A DNA stretch of 64,000 nucleotides, taken from NCBI RefSeq assembly GCF_030272615.1, contig NC_081407.1, positions 377,321,132 to 377,385,131 of the forward strand, read 5' to 3'. A program made the position numbers and the translations under genes. Each line of letters begins with the position of its first letter. Position 1 is the first letter of the stretch. This DNA comes from Cryptomeria japonica (lineage: Eukaryota; Streptophyta; Pinopsida; Cupressales; Cupressaceae). This document shows, piece after piece, positions 34,796 to 46,724 of the stretch. The notes under the pieces were generated by a model. The model was not told the origin of the DNA. It searched no databases and saw nothing but the letters and a program-made list of their open reading frames with translations.

Positions 34796-36172
34796 ATGAA
34801 GCTACAAAAGATTGAACAAAAAGATGCGAATGAGAATCATTTTCTCATTAAAATAAATTCTTGTGAGAAAAGTAATGAAGGGAGCTCATTAGAATTTGTA
34901 TATGCAGAAGAAGATGAAGTCACATCTACTTGTAAGGATACATGCCAAAAGAAAGACCTAAAAGTGAGTGAGATAGAGAAAGAATATTGCATTGAAAAAT
35001 GCCATGAGCACTATGAAGATTGTCAGAGAAAAGAAAAAGTCTTCTGTCAACTTGAAAACAAAGAGCTTGAAGATGATGATTCAAATTCTTTTCAGACATG
35101 CATGCAACCGAAGCTTGAAAATAATGATGAAGACATGCATAAAGAAGAATCCCCTATAGTCTTCATTCTAGCTTGGTGTCTCAAGTCTTATGATGACGAC
35201 TTTCTACGTGGAGAGGATATTCTCATTCATCCATCACTGACAGTTGAAGATGAAATTTTTTTCAAGGAAATCAAAGGTATAATACCTAGTGAACAATCTT
35301 GTATGGATATGACCAATGGAGAAGGAAGCATAAGTAAAATTTTGCAGACATATTCTTTATCTTCAAAAATGGAGACGTTTACTGAATTTCTAGATCAGCC
35401 TCAAGTGAAAGAAGTTGAACCATCGAGATTCCACTCTTTATCATACATGTCACCTGAGTATAAAGTTTTTAAATTTCATGAAGAGTGTGATGAAGAGGAA
35501 TCATTGGGACAAGAGAGCACAAAAAGTAATGCAAATATATATGCGAGGGTTGAATATGAAATCCATGTAGGTATATCAATAAATATCCCTATTTTGGTGG
35601 AATTGCAATCTATGCCTTATGAAGTATTCAAGGTTCAAAGAAATCCTCCTTTTGAATATTTGGATCAAGAAGACATTCTTATTCAAGGGGATAGCTTTGG
35701 GAATTATACCAAAAATGCAGAGATAAATGAGGTAATGGATGATATAATGAAGGAAATCAATGAAGTTAATTCTCATAATGTTTGTACTTCAAATTGTTGT
35801 TTGAAGGCTTCAAATGATGACTTCTCCTATAGTAAAAGTGCGTACCTCAATCCTTTGTTTTCAGATGACCGTATTTATACAGATGATTTTCAAGATGATA
35901 TTCTTGAACATGATTCAATGGTTATGTCTACTCAAGTTTCTTCACATCATAGATTATATGAAGGTTGTCTAATTTGTGGATTAATTTATTGTAAACAAGA
36001 CTATCAGAGGGATGTTCAGATAGAGGATATGGGTATGCTTGAGAATATTTCACAAATTGTCAATAAAGTTCAAAATGGTACCCCAATACTTGAAGAGAGC
36101 CTGCAAATTTATGATGAGAGATGGTTGTTTGGTTCACTGCCCAAATTTTTTTCTCATCTTATACATGTTTGA
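34796..36172 (+). CDS. hypothetical acidic protein, 458 codons, no recognised family
   Basis: The longest ATG-initiated frame without interruption outside the transposons. An in-frame GTG 24 bp upstream extends the open frame but is not a plausible nuclear start. The protein is very acidic (runs such as EDDDSNSF, YAEEDEVTS) and Cys-rich in its first 100 residues (CKDTCQK, CIEKCHEHYEDC). It has no signal peptide, membrane span or motif that I recognise. Two segments look alike: CLKSYDDDFLRGEDILIHPS near residue 130 and CLKASNDDFSYSKSAYLNPL near residue 340, hinting at an internal duplication. It lies just beyond a PPR fragment, where the repeat homology ends. It could be a gene, an exon, or an unusual retroelement ORF; there is no direct evidence of expression. 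Confidence 0.5.
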   Translation: MKLQKIEQKDANENHFLIKINSCEKSNEGSSLEFVYAEEDEVTSTCKDTCQKKDLKVSEIEKEYCIEKCHEHYEDCQRKEKVFCQLENKELEDDDSNSFQTCMQPKLENNDEDMHKEESPIVFILAWCLKSYDDDFLRGEDILIHPSLTVEDEIFFKEIKGIIPSEQSCMDMTNGEGSISKILQTYSLSSKMETFTEFLDQPQVKEVEPSRFHSLSYMSPEYKVFKFHEECDEEESLGQESTKSNANIYARVEYEIHVGISINIPILVELQSMPYEVFKVQRNPPFEYLDQEDILIQGDSFGNYTKNAEINEVMDDIMKEINEVNSHNVCTSNCCLKASNDDFSYSKSAYLNPLFSDDRIYTDDFQDDILEHDSMVMSTQVSSHHRLYEGCLICGLIYCKQDYQRDVQIEDMGMLENISQIVNKVQNGTPILEESLQIYDERWLFGSLPKFFSHLIHV

Positions 36173-36239
36173 TCTTTCCAATTCACTAATCTTACAGGTG
36201 TCACATGGGCACTCGCCATATTTCTGCATAGGTGCCTAG

Positions 36240-36401
36240 TTCGGTCAGCCTGTGAATGGTTTTGTATGAAGATCGTGGAGAGCTTTGAGATGGGATTTGC
36301 CTACTATGTGCATAATTTAGTTATAAGTTTTGTTGTGTTCATCCCATTTTTGGTTTGTGTCTGGTTTCTCCAGCTATTCCCTATGTTGTTTCTTATTGAC
36401 T
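36240..36401. other. spacer downstream of the 458-codon ORF
   Basis: No feature recognised, although TTACAGGTGTC near 36,195 could be a splice acceptor if the ORF is part of a spliced gene. This is weak. Confidence 0.3.
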
Positions 36402-36461
36402 ATGTTGCCCAATGGATAGTGCACTAGATTGCGAGCTAGAGATTTTGGGTTCATCCTGCGT
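36402..36461 (+). pseudogene. tRNA-Arg-like relic
   Basis: GCCCAATGGATAGTGCACTAG, then about 10 nt later AGAGATTTTGGGTTC, follow the order of a plant tRNA-Arg (D-arm CCCAATGGATA, then variable arm and GGTTC of the T-arm). The T-loop lacks a base after GGTTC, the arms do not pair properly, and no acceptor stem can be formed. It is a pseudogene or the head of a tRNA-derived SINE, not a functional tRNA. I see no 3' tail or target duplication that would decide for a SINE. Confidence 0.5.
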
Positions 36462-37071
36462 CCTTTGTAGTCCTTGTCCCCAGTCATAGCTAGTTTTTGC
36501 CCCCATATTTGTGATACCTAAAATTTTAACTTCAAATCAGTCTCAATGTTGAATGAAGGCCCAATTATGTGTCTATGTGCAAGCAATGAGCATGTGATCT
36601 AAGGTCCTTGCCAATCAAATTATGAAAAATGGAGGAATTTTGGAAGTTACAAATAATTGAGGTAAATCATTTCATATACATGTCCTTTGCATCATTATGT
36701 GTTATGTGGCCAATTTTCGGCTGAACCCAGTTCATAGTTTATCATATATTAAACTTTCAAATTTTGATGTCCCTTGCCCAAAAATGATTAAAATCTCTCA
36801 TCCTAGGTATTTTCATTAGGAATAAATTATCACCTTTTCTTATTTCCCAACCATAATTGTGTGCTTTAAATTTCAGAGCTTAATTTCTTACCATTTGAAA
36901 GTTATGGCTATTTTCCCCAAGTTTGCATATTAAATTTAAAATATTAAATTATTTTAATATTTGTGGTAATTTGAGGGAGAATTTTATCTAAAAACGTCAT
37001 TTCCATTTCCCCTTTGTTCTCCTTCATGTTCGATGGTTTTTGAGGTCAAGATCATAGTGTTTGTAAGAGAA
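36462..37071. other. anonymous AT-rich stretch
   Basis: No gene or element recognised between the tRNA-like relic and the hairpin cluster. Confidence 0.4.
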
Positions 37072-37238
37072 GGTTAAGGATGCTTCATTTTCGAGCATTC
37101 TTAACCCATATTCATAACTTTGAAAAGAAAAAGGTTAAGAATGCTCCAAAACGAAGCATTTCTAACCTTATTTCCTAACATTGTGGGACCACTTTGTCAA
37201 GAAGGTTAGAAATTCTCCATTTTGGAGCATTCTTTACC
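37072..37238. repeat. three 35-nt imperfect hairpins, 61-71 nt apart
   Basis: At 37,072-37,106, 37,133-37,167 and 37,204-37,238, segments start GGTTAAGGATGCT / GGTTAAGAATGCT / GGTTAGAAATTCT and end AGCATTCTTAACC / AGCATTTCTAACC / AGCATTCTTTACC, so each folds on itself with a short T- or A-rich loop. All three are exactly 35 nt. They are related to each other, and the middle one carries AAAA in its loop where the others carry TTTT. Confidence 0.85.
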
Positions 37239-37289
37239 TTCTCCATAAGAGATATAAACAAAAGTTCTAAAATGAAATACAATCTCATG

Positions 37290-38050
37290 GAATTACGCAG
37301 TATGAAGAATGTGGAAGCATAGACAGAACCCATGAATTGTTTACCAAAATGCTTCAAGAGAGACGTCCCCTAATGAATGAAAAAAAAGGATTTCGGAATG
37401 TGCACAAAATGAATTTTGCATGCAAGCTTTCAATATCTTTGAATCAATGAAGCACTCTAGAATATATTTTAACATCATAGGATTTGTTTGGTGTTCATGG
37501 TTGTCCTTTATGACTCATGATGGTTATCTTGTGGATGCTCTAAACCTTATTACCAAGATGTTAATGAAAGCTATGTTGTTCATTTAGATATGTTTTCTTG
37601 ATACCCGCAATATATATATATATATGAAGGTGGTAGTCCATGATATTAAATGAACAAGTTTTGATAGACACTGCAATTTCAAACACCCTTGTAGACATGC
37701 ACAAAAAAAATGAAATAGAAAGAACTGGTTATGGAGATTCATCAAAGCATAAAGTTAGACGCATTTTGTCAAATTTTATCATTGCAACTGCTCTAGTAGA
37801 CATGACTGCAAACTATGGAAGCATGGCAAAGTTGGAAACTGATTGACAATATAATATGGTAGACACAAATGTAAATCATAGGAGCATAGACAAGGTAAGT
37901 GAAATATTCAGCATAATACCTCAAATTGATGTCATCTTATATAATGGCAGGACTGCATGATATGCATTAGATTCATTTGATGCAAAGTATTTAGAAATTT
38001 AAAGCGAATGCAATTGGTAGATGTAAAGCCACTCTCAGTTGACTTTGGTT
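37290..38050 (+). pseudogene. PPR pseudogene region, heavily decayed
   Basis: PPR-like text appears in changing frames on the + strand: a DRTHELFTKMLQ-like motif near 37,340; a DALNLITKML-like end near 37,540; VLIDTAISNTLVDMHKKNEI at 37,650-37,710, which has the typical 'alternating helix' PPR start; and RSIDKVSEIFSIIPQIDVIL near 37,890. Stops and frame shifts occur every 50-100 codons. Probably the remains of a multi-motif PPR gene related to the repeated fragments at 34,346 and 38,493. Confidence 0.6.
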
Positions 38051-38124
38051 GTATACGATCCATGTTACCCATGGCTAAGGCATAGAAGGCACCAGAGCAA
38101 GCAATAGAGACATAGACAACAAAA

Positions 38125-38905
38125 TTAGCATAGGTAACAAGGGCTTCGGTAGTTCAAGATCCAATGGAAGTAATAAATCCAAATTAAGTGCTCACAACCC
38201 CTATTCCTCTTCTAGGATAAGTTGATTTTAAACCACCAATAGCATATGCAAGGGCACCCATTGATATTTATCCGCTCGAAGAAGCACTAGTTTAACTCAC
38301 CACCCTTGAAGTTTATCTTGGGTAGGGGTATTGGCATCGATAGGAAGAGATAGAAGCAAAGCCATTAGCATCTATTCAGTTTCAAATCCCCTTGCCACGC
38401 TACAGGTTTACCACCCAGCAACTCCTATGATCAGAGATACTGCGTAAAGTTAATGCTTTGTAAGGTTGATATTCATTTAATTTACCAGAGACGTGGGTGG
38501 TAGAATAAGGAGCATCAACATTTCACATGGTACTCAACAAAATGCTCAGGTGAATCATGGAGGTTTAGACAGTGCATTCGACATGTTTGACAAAATGTCT
38601 CAAAGAAATGTCATCTCATGTAATACAACAATTGCAGGATATGCACAAAATGGATTTCCGGAGAAAGCTTTCGAATCTTTAAAGCAAATTCAAAACGGGA
38701 AGTGTAGATTTGAACGTCACAACCTTTGCCAGTTCCTCACGTGGTATGAACATCCACAAAGCACAATAGAATTCAGGATTTTCATGAGAAGTTATAATTG
38801 TAAATGCTCTCACAGGCATGCAATACAAAATGTTGAAACATGACTCGTGTAAAATATATTTTGCAGTGGAGCTATCAAGATCTTTTAATGAATGACTCTA
38901 GAACC
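38125..38905 (+). repeat. direct repeat unit 2 containing a PPR fragment
   Basis: Second copy of 33,975-34,782. It continues through ATTTTGTGTGTGCC into its own 3' flank, so it shows what the first copy's flank may have looked like before the 458-codon ORF region was joined. Confidence 0.85.
38493..38843 (+). pseudogene. PPR protein fragment, copy 2
   Basis: Same PPR unit as copy 1 (GLDSAFDMFDKMSQRNVISC, NTTIAGYAQNGFPEKAFESL), closer to the family consensus (GYAQNGF). The ATG of copy 1 is lost here and the open frame begins at a GTG. The internal frameshift is shared with copy 1, so it predates the local duplication. Confidence 0.7.
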
Positions 38906-39246
38906 ATTTTGTGTGTGCCTTATTCAGTGGAAGTTGGTTGCACATACTTCAATCACATGATTATTAATATTCTTCAAAACATGATTGATGGAATCCACAA
39001 CGTATCAATGCAAAGAATCAATCATGCGATCATGCAAGCCTTCTGATTATGAAAAGATGTGTTATGAAATTAAAGAATGCTTGATAGATGTAGATGCAAT
39101 TGGAGAGCGTGTTCTTGAAGTCAATATATTTGTGGGCAAATATTTCTTTTAATTCAATGGTGAAAACATTAATATACTGCAATTGATTGTTCTTTTTGTA
39201 AATGTTCCAAGTGGTTCTTTTTGTAAATGTGACTTTTTTCACTAAT
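38906..39246. other. spacer
   Basis: No gene recognised. Confidence 0.4.
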
Positions 39247-39659
39247 TGTAACTAAAGGTTAGAAAGTGGACCTTATTCACGCAAAACTGAAGTAGTTTCT
39301 AACTAAACGTTTTTTTGCATAGAAATGAGTCAGTTATTAACTTATTAAAGTTAGTTACTAAGGTGGTTATTCTAGGAAGCCTATAAAGACAAGGCTATTT
39401 CATTTGTAAAGGGGAGACTTTTACAACAGGGGAAAAACTCTGCAAATTTTGTAGAGGAACTAAATAAGAACTTTTAATGTTCATACATTTGTACTAAGGG
39501 GTTTTTTAAGCTTGTATATTTTCAAATAGAATAATGAAGAATGCATTGAGTTCATGTGTCTTCAATGTATTCATGAGTTATTGTTACTAATTTCTCGTAT
39601 GTTGAATTAGTAATCCCTTTATGTATTGGTGAAATATATTGATGAAGCACATCATTTCA
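39247..39659 (+). mobile_element. possible copia-type LTR relic
   Basis: TGTAACTAAAGG at 39,247, a TATA-like CTATAAAGAC at about 39,381, and an end ...ATCATTTCA at 39,659 immediately followed by TGGTATCTTGAC, which resembles a tRNA-Met primer-binding site (TGGTATCAGAGC) at its first seven bases. There is no second LTR and no gag/pol text. The start is chosen from the TG and is uncertain. Confidence 0.35.
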
Positions 39660-40064
39660 TGGTATCTTGACTTGCATGTGCGAGTACAACCTATATCTTC
39701 ATGTGTTGAGGTTAATTGTAGTTCTTTCATTATCATTGCATGACTAACCTATTTGGTGGTAACCCCTTTTGTTATTGTTATCATTTATGGAATCCTACTT
39801 TGTATTCGTATGACTTCCAATAGGGTTTCTGTTATTTATCTTGTTTAAGTTCTATGTTTTCTCCTTTATGTACTTTCAAGTTAAAAGTACACAAAAATCC
39901 TGAATGCCCCTGTCATACAAGGGAGCTACCCCTCTCAAATGTAGGGGAAGATTGTGATTTTACTCCAATCTCTCCAACTTTTGGAATGTTCATCCCTGCT
40001 CATGGATCCAACAAGGTTAGTTTCAAATAAACGAAAACAATGACAAATCTGTTTACCACCAGGT
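39660..40064. other. spacer before block B
   Basis: No gene recognised. Possible interior of the LTR relic to its left. Confidence 0.35.
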
Positions 40065-41704
40065 TCCTTATCTTTTTTGTTGCATTCACCAAATTTTAAA
40101 TCAATAGTTTTATCAGAAAAAGGTTGGTTCTGGGAATAAAGTTGTTATTGTAGAAACATTAGTATGAGTTGATGACACCCTTCTTTTTACTCTCTTGAAC
40201 ATCTTAAAATTTAAGTAAAAACCAGTAAGAAATCAAGATAGTGGTTGGGAAAGTTCTTCACAACCTCAAATTAGATGAGTTGGATATTATGTTTTGTATG
40301 CTTTTGTATAAATAATTGTTTGAGGTGGATTTGGAGGAATTTCAAAAAAACTGGCAAAATAATTTAGCAATTTGTAGAAAGAAACTCAACATTAAATAGG
40401 TAAAGGAAAACTATTTATCTTTATATATACATTTGAATAGAGATGAATTCAAAACCAAATTCTTGATCATGAGCATAATTCTCAATTCGGCCACAAGCCA
40501 AGGGGTACCTTATTGTTTCAAGTCATAGAACATCTTGTATTGTTTTAGTTGAGTAAGTTTGGATCAATATTTTCTTGACACAAATGCAGTTGATCTCGGT
40601 TTAGGATCTATATTGCCTAGAGTATTAGCAGCATAATTTAAAGCTTATTTTAATTTAAATTAATTTTGAAATGAAATGCAAGTTTTGAAGTTATATAATT
40701 TTGGAATAGAAATAGTCAATTTAATTTTAATTATAATTGTGACTTAGGTTAAAATTATTTGTATTATAGGTTAAAATTATATGTATTGTAATTTGATTTT
40801 GAGAAATGAGGTTCCATAGGAAATATTAAGAATTGTATTCTACTAAAGTCTTAGATTATTAAATTACATGAGCACAACCTTAAGCCAGCTAAAATAAATT
40901 ATTTTAATATTATAATAAGAAGATATAGATGACATAAAAGTGAAGAAAATACAACAAAGATAGTACTCAGTGAAAAATACTTAAATCTACTGAATGTCCC
41001 ATTCTTTTTAATCACGCAAAAGTGACACCCATTACAAAAAAATAGGCATCATTAAATTAAAAGAAATAGTGAATCAATTAAGAAGCTAATATTATATAGA
41101 TATACAAAATAAAAAATAAATCAAATGTATAATACTAATTTATAATTGCATCATTTACGAGTGCTTAAAATAGGAATATCCAAAAAAAATTGTACAATTT
41201 TAAGTTGAGGGTTATGTTTCTAGCAAACAAATGATTCTTAGACAACCCATTATAAGAGATATGGGGAACTAGAATTTAGACCATACTGAAATATTTTAAT
41301 AAGTGAAGAAAAAATTCAATGAAATCAAACTCTTTGTACTCTTGTAGGAGGTTAGACAAGTTGTTTTGTAGGTTGTAGTAGTAATAAAGTTCTAGAGGAA
41401 TTTAGAGAGAAGTGTTCTTGTAACCCATTTGAAGGAATAACACAAGCATTGTTCTCTTTGGTGTGGTCTTTTTCTCACAAGGTTTTCACCATGCCAATCA
41501 CATTTTCTTGAAAGATTCTAAAGTATTTTTAACAAAACCATCCTATGCTTATCTTGCAATCATAATATTTCATGAGGTAACAACAACTATGAGTTTTAAT
41601 GGATGCTTTCATTAAAGGAGTTGCTGCATATCCTTCTTCAATTGTGTAAACTACTTTATGTAAAACTTTATCGGATTTATATCTTAAGATTGAAATCTAA
41701 ACTT
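40065..41704 (+). repeat. repeat R, copy R1 (block B), long form
   Basis: Begins at CCTTATCTTTTTTGTTGCA, matching 10,136 and 47,404, and includes the exon-like piece at about 40,245-40,535 with the same TAG after NIK seen in the R2 copies. The part from 40,876 onward is what block A retains. It therefore links R1 and R2 as copies of one family. Confidence 0.8.
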
Positions 41705-41795
41705 AATTATTATTATAATGACATCAAGCAAATAATAAGGTAAAGAAAAATTGAAGCCAAGCAAAACCTTAGACAAAAGACGTTTGGTGATTATA

Positions 41796-44700
41796 TTAAG
41801 GAACACCAAATCCTGAACAGAACAGTATTAAGAAAATCCTCATATCCTCTTGTCCTTTGTGGGAGGGACAAGAGGATAGGAGTTTTTCCTTAATAGTGTT
41901 ATGTATTCTATGCACCCCAATAATAGGTGAGGCCTCCCTATCCCTGAAGATCCTATTATTTCTCTGCTTCCATAGACCCAAAGAAATGTGAGGCATCATG
42001 CAACTCCAAAGCACTCTAAGAGAGGCATTTCCCGAGGGACAAACCCATTGGAACTAACAATCCTTGATATTACTCGACTAAAGCCACCATAACTCTCACA
42101 ACTGAAAGAAGAAGACCCAAAGTTAAATAGAAAATAGGCAATGTAGGAGGATGTTGTTAGCATTCTCCGCATTCTCTTTACATAGGAAACATATGTTGGG
42201 GATACCCATACCTCTTTTACAAAGATTGCCAATGGTTAGAACCTTCTCCTGCATAAAGAGCCAGAAAAAATATATCAATTTTGGCGATCAAGACATTGTT
42301 CCAGATACCAGCCCAAAAGGGGGCCAGAGACAAGGACTTAGTGATGATCTGAAAAATCATTAGCAACAGAGAAGACCCCATAGGGAGATTTACTCCAAAA
42401 AAAATTATCAACAACATGAAACAAGGGAGTATGAATCCGTGAAAGCCACTCCTAGATAGGTCAAAGGGAAGAATCAATACTAACAAGATCAATCCACGCT
42501 CCCTCATGAATATAATTAGCAACCCAGACACCAACAAGTCTAATACATTTGTTCTTGAGACTATCCACCCATGAGAAGATGGACAAGGAACCTTCCCCCA
42601 CCCAACAGTCATCCTATAATTGTAGATTTCTACCATCTCCAAGATACCATCTCATCCCTCGAGAAATAATATCCTTCTAATTGAAAAAACTCTTCCACAT
42701 ATCACATGCCGCAAAGGGAAATAGGTAATTCTCCAAGGCATCTTCAATTCCCTAAATATGATATTTATGATGGAATATAGAGATCCATTCATAATCCTCT
42801 TTAAGACATATACATAATTATTTGGATAACACAACTATGTTTAAATCTCGCATCTATCTGAGGGCTAGGCCACCAAGCTTTTTACGGATGAACACCTATT
42901 CCCATGAAAGAATATGCAATTTATTTTTACTTTAAGACCTAGATCACAAAAAGGTCTTTCAAATCTTTTCCATGCACTCCATAAATTTCACTAGGACTTT
43001 AAATAAATTCTTGGCATAAATCAGAAGCAATGGGTATTTTATAAGAAGGAGTTTACCAACTTGGCTAAGGAGGGCACCTTTCCACCTTGCCAACTTCTTA
43101 TAAAATCTATCAATAATACTCAACCAAAATGTCTTCAGAGGACAAAGGCATAGAGGTAGGCCCAAATAAGTATCTTATAGAGTGCCAATTTTAAACCCCA
43201 AAATTTCAGCAATTTTATTCTATCTATAAGCAGGGATGTTGAGGAAGAAGATAGAGATTTTGGGTAAGCTTATCCTCTATCCAGATCCTCTTTCATATAG
43301 GGACAAAATGGCCTTCAATACTTTATCTTTCCTAACATAATTCTCTCCAATAAGGACAGTATCATAAAAAAATTATGGGAACACACAAGATATTGAGAGG
43401 AACGCTTAAGGCCTTTTAAATTGCCCATTCTGATACCCTGTTGAATTACCTTACTCAGAGCTTCACTCATTAAGATGAAGACAAAGGGGGACAGAGGATC
43501 ACCCTACTGAATACCTCTTGCGACAGAGAAAAAACCAGAGGGGGAACCATTAATGAAGACAAAAAAATTCAGCATAGATATGCATTATTCAACTGACTGA
43601 AGAAAATGACTATAAAAACTAAAAGCCTGTAGGACACTTATCAAAAACTGGCAATTAACCCGATCATAGGCCTTCAAAAGATCAATCTTGAGAAGGAAAC
43701 CAACGTTATTAAAAAAAGAGAATAAACATTTTCATCAACCACAATAATAGAATCCAAAACCTATCGGCCAGGGATGAAACCATTTTGATGTCTGGAAATC
43801 AACATAGGCATGATAGCTTTGAGTCTGAAAACTAGAATCTTAGAGATAATCTTATAAATCAACTTACACAAACTAATGGGTCTGAAATCCTAAAAGTTGC
43901 TAGCATTAGGTTTTTCAGGGATAAAAACAAAAAAGGTGGCGTTCAACTCTTTGAAAAGAGAACTGGAACCAAATAACTCTCTAGCAATGTCAAAAACATC
44001 ATTACCAACAATCTACCAATACATTTGGAAAAAATAAACATTGGAAAACCATATGAGCTTGGAACTTTGTTCACTTCAAAGGAGAAAGTGGCTTTATTAA
44101 CCTCTTCAAAACTCAGGATTCTGGTAAGCTCCTTGTTGATCTCTGGGGTGACCTTAAGCAAAACCTCCTAAAGAGTATTCTCTAGGGCCTGAAGATCTAG
44201 AGGACCATCCTCAAAGAGGAGGGAGGAGAATAAATCGATGGCCTCCTTAGACAAATCCTAATTCTTATCCACCCACTAGTTGTTAACCTATAACTTCTTA
44301 ATTCTACTGATACCTCTGTGTTATATAGTGGTCATATGAAAAAATTTAGTATTCTTGTCCCCACTTTTAAGCCATACAACTCTAGAGCTCTGTTTCCAAT
44401 ATTCCTCTTCCTTAGAAATAATTTTATGAAGATTATTCAATAGTTTAATATCTTTATCCATGATTCTAGGGTTGTATCCCAACCCCTCACTAAGAAATTG
44501 AATATCATCCAACTCCTTCTTCATGTTTTCCTTTTGCTGAAAATTTTTCCCGAACACAGATTTGTTCCACTATAGAATATTGGATTTAACATTGGACAAT
44601 TTGTTAACAATTCTATATATACCAGTCCCCTGAATAATAATGCCCCACCATTCTGAAATCTTATCCTGAAGTTCCAGATTCATGGTCCACATTTTCTCAA

Positions 44701-45436
44701 ATCTAAAGGGAAAAGATCTTCTGCCATAAAGGGGCACCATATTCAAGATAATCAGGAAATGGTCCGACCCAATCCTAGAGAGATAGGACAAGGTACAAGA
44801 ATTTTTGTAAGCCAATTTGGCAAAATTAGACCTCGATCAAGTTTGACCTGAATAATGTCTGAACCACTCCTTCTATTAGACCATGTAAATGAGCACCAAT
44901 AAGACCCAAGTCCAATAAACAAAGAGAATTGATCATATCAAGAAGATCTTGTTTAGTTTCCTTAGAGATTAGAGCACCACCCATTTTCTCTCTGCTACAA
45001 AGACGAGTATTAAAATCCCCCTTAAGAATCCATCTATCATTCGGGAAAGAAAGTCTAACCTAACTCAAGGAACCCCAAAGATTTCTCCTGGCACTTATCC
45101 CATTGGGGGCATAAATATTAGATAAAATCCATGAATAACCATCCTTGAGACTAGTGAATCTAGTAGCAATATAATTAGCACAAGTAAGAACTACCATACC
45201 TCGAAGGATCCTCATGTTCCATAGAGTGGCTAACCCACCTAGGGCTCCATCTACATCAAATCAATGAACAACACAATCTTTAAAAATGGCTAACTTGATT
45301 CCCTCCACTCTGCTAGAAGGCATCTTTGTCTCCTGAATGAGACAAATATCTAGTTTATGATCTCTTACAATATTGGAAAGGAGATCATGTTTGTGGGGGT
45401 GATTAAGCCCCCTAATATTTGATGAGATGATTTTCA
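41796..45436 (-). pseudogene. LINE-a ORF2 (block B), broken
   Basis: The ATG at 45,434-45,436 opens the AP endonuclease start. GSDHFLIILNMVPLYG near 44,760, [15 protein letters not shown] near 44,350, LPLCLCPLKTFW near 43,150 and a zf-RVT remnant near 42,200 mark the order of domains. Some lesions are shared with block A (older than the duplication) and others are private, such as intact frames at 42,217-42,642 where block A has two frames. Not functional. Confidence 0.83.
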
Positions 45437-45481
45437 TTTGATAGGGGAGGGGGATCCAATCCCTACATCCTAAACACTTCT

Positions 45482-46724
45482 CTAAACTCCATCTACAATA
45501 GTGGCTTTAGCTAGCCTATCCCTGCATACACTATTTGGTAGTCTTCCCACCCCTTTAGGTTCATACCCACAATCCATCCCCTGTCGTTTTCTAGTTGTGA
45601 TACCCAAAGCTCCCAGTGTTGAGACATTGGTAATAGGAGATGGTGGACTCCTTCTTCGATTCCTGGATTTGACTTGAGTAAAAGGATTAGATATCTCTAA
45701 AATATCCATAGGGATATGAATCACCGTCTGCCCATCAACTTTCTCAAGATTATCCTACTCCATATTCCTACTCATATCAATAACCAACTGAATGGGTGTT
45801 TCTATAGTCACCCCATTATCCTTTTGAACAGAATCCTCAATATTAACCTGGGGGTCAACCTGCAGTGGAATAGAAACCATTTCCTTAACATTCCCATTCG
45901 AGCTTTATTTATCTGGCACATCTGAAGATTCTTTCTTCTACAATGCATCACTAAGTTCCCCCATAGGAGGAGCCTCTTGGTTCTAGCCGCTACCCTGACC
46001 CTCAACTTTCTTTTTCCAGATCTTTTTTGGTTTTGGTTTAGCTGAACATTACTTCACCCAATGACCCACTTTTTTATAGTGAAAAGAAGCAAAAGGAATA
46101 GATTCATATTCCACCTTCTGCACCCATAAGACAATTTTTGAGCTGAGTGTGATATCAGATGGTAAATCAGCAGCTTGTTTTACATTGACACACAACCGAC
46201 ACTAAACTAGCCTCTTTTTCACTACAGTCATCACATCCACCGATAGAATCTCATCGAAGCAAGCCGCTAGACCTACAAAGATAACCTCATCACAGTACTC
46301 CAAAGGGAGTCCAAGAAGATAGACTGAAATGGGTGCCTCATTGCACTCCCAAGACAGGATTAAAACTAGGTTTCCATTTCTTTAAGGCAAGGGTGGTTTT
46401 ACCCAACATCCAAGGACCCTCCGCAAGGACAGATCTAAGATCCTCATCACATACAAAGGAGAAGGAGAAAAATTTATTACCCATTGCCACCACATCAATC
46501 TGACCTTTCCCTTTCCATTTCTGAGCAACCCATTCCCCAACCGATTCAATATTAGGGTAGGGGCCAACAAAATTCCCAACTAGAACCGACTCCATATTAG
46601 AAATATTTCTCTCGACAATGCAGTCTGATATGAAAATCGAGCAAGTACCCGAGCTAGGGTCCACTTTGTGAGGAACATGAGAAATAGCTTTACCTTTAAG
46701 CCTGGATCAAAAATGACCTGACCG
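45482..46724 (-). pseudogene. LINE-a ORF1 (block B), broken
   Basis: DUF4283-like domain in an open frame at 46,338-46,664 (LVGNFVGPYPNIESVGEWVA, EDLRSVLAEGPWMLGK, LKKWKPSFNP). The C-terminal segment at 45,482-45,724 reads without the stop that block A has (MDCGYEPKGVGRLPNSVC here, a stop at the Glu in A). A frame break upstream of 46,664 separates the first residues. Confidence 0.8.

Noticed and set aside
34733-34798. 17-bp direct repeat as a target-site duplication of an element carrying the 458-codon ORF
   Set aside because: Only 32 bp of host-like sequence lies between the two copies and the ORF is outside them, so they do not flank an insert.
36402-36461. Functional tRNA gene
   Set aside because: Acceptor stem and T-arm cannot be formed and a conserved T-loop position is missing.
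37072-37238. CRISPR-like array (three equal repeats with spacers)
   Set aside because: Repeats differ from each other, there are only three, and the setting is plant nuclear DNA with no associated genes.
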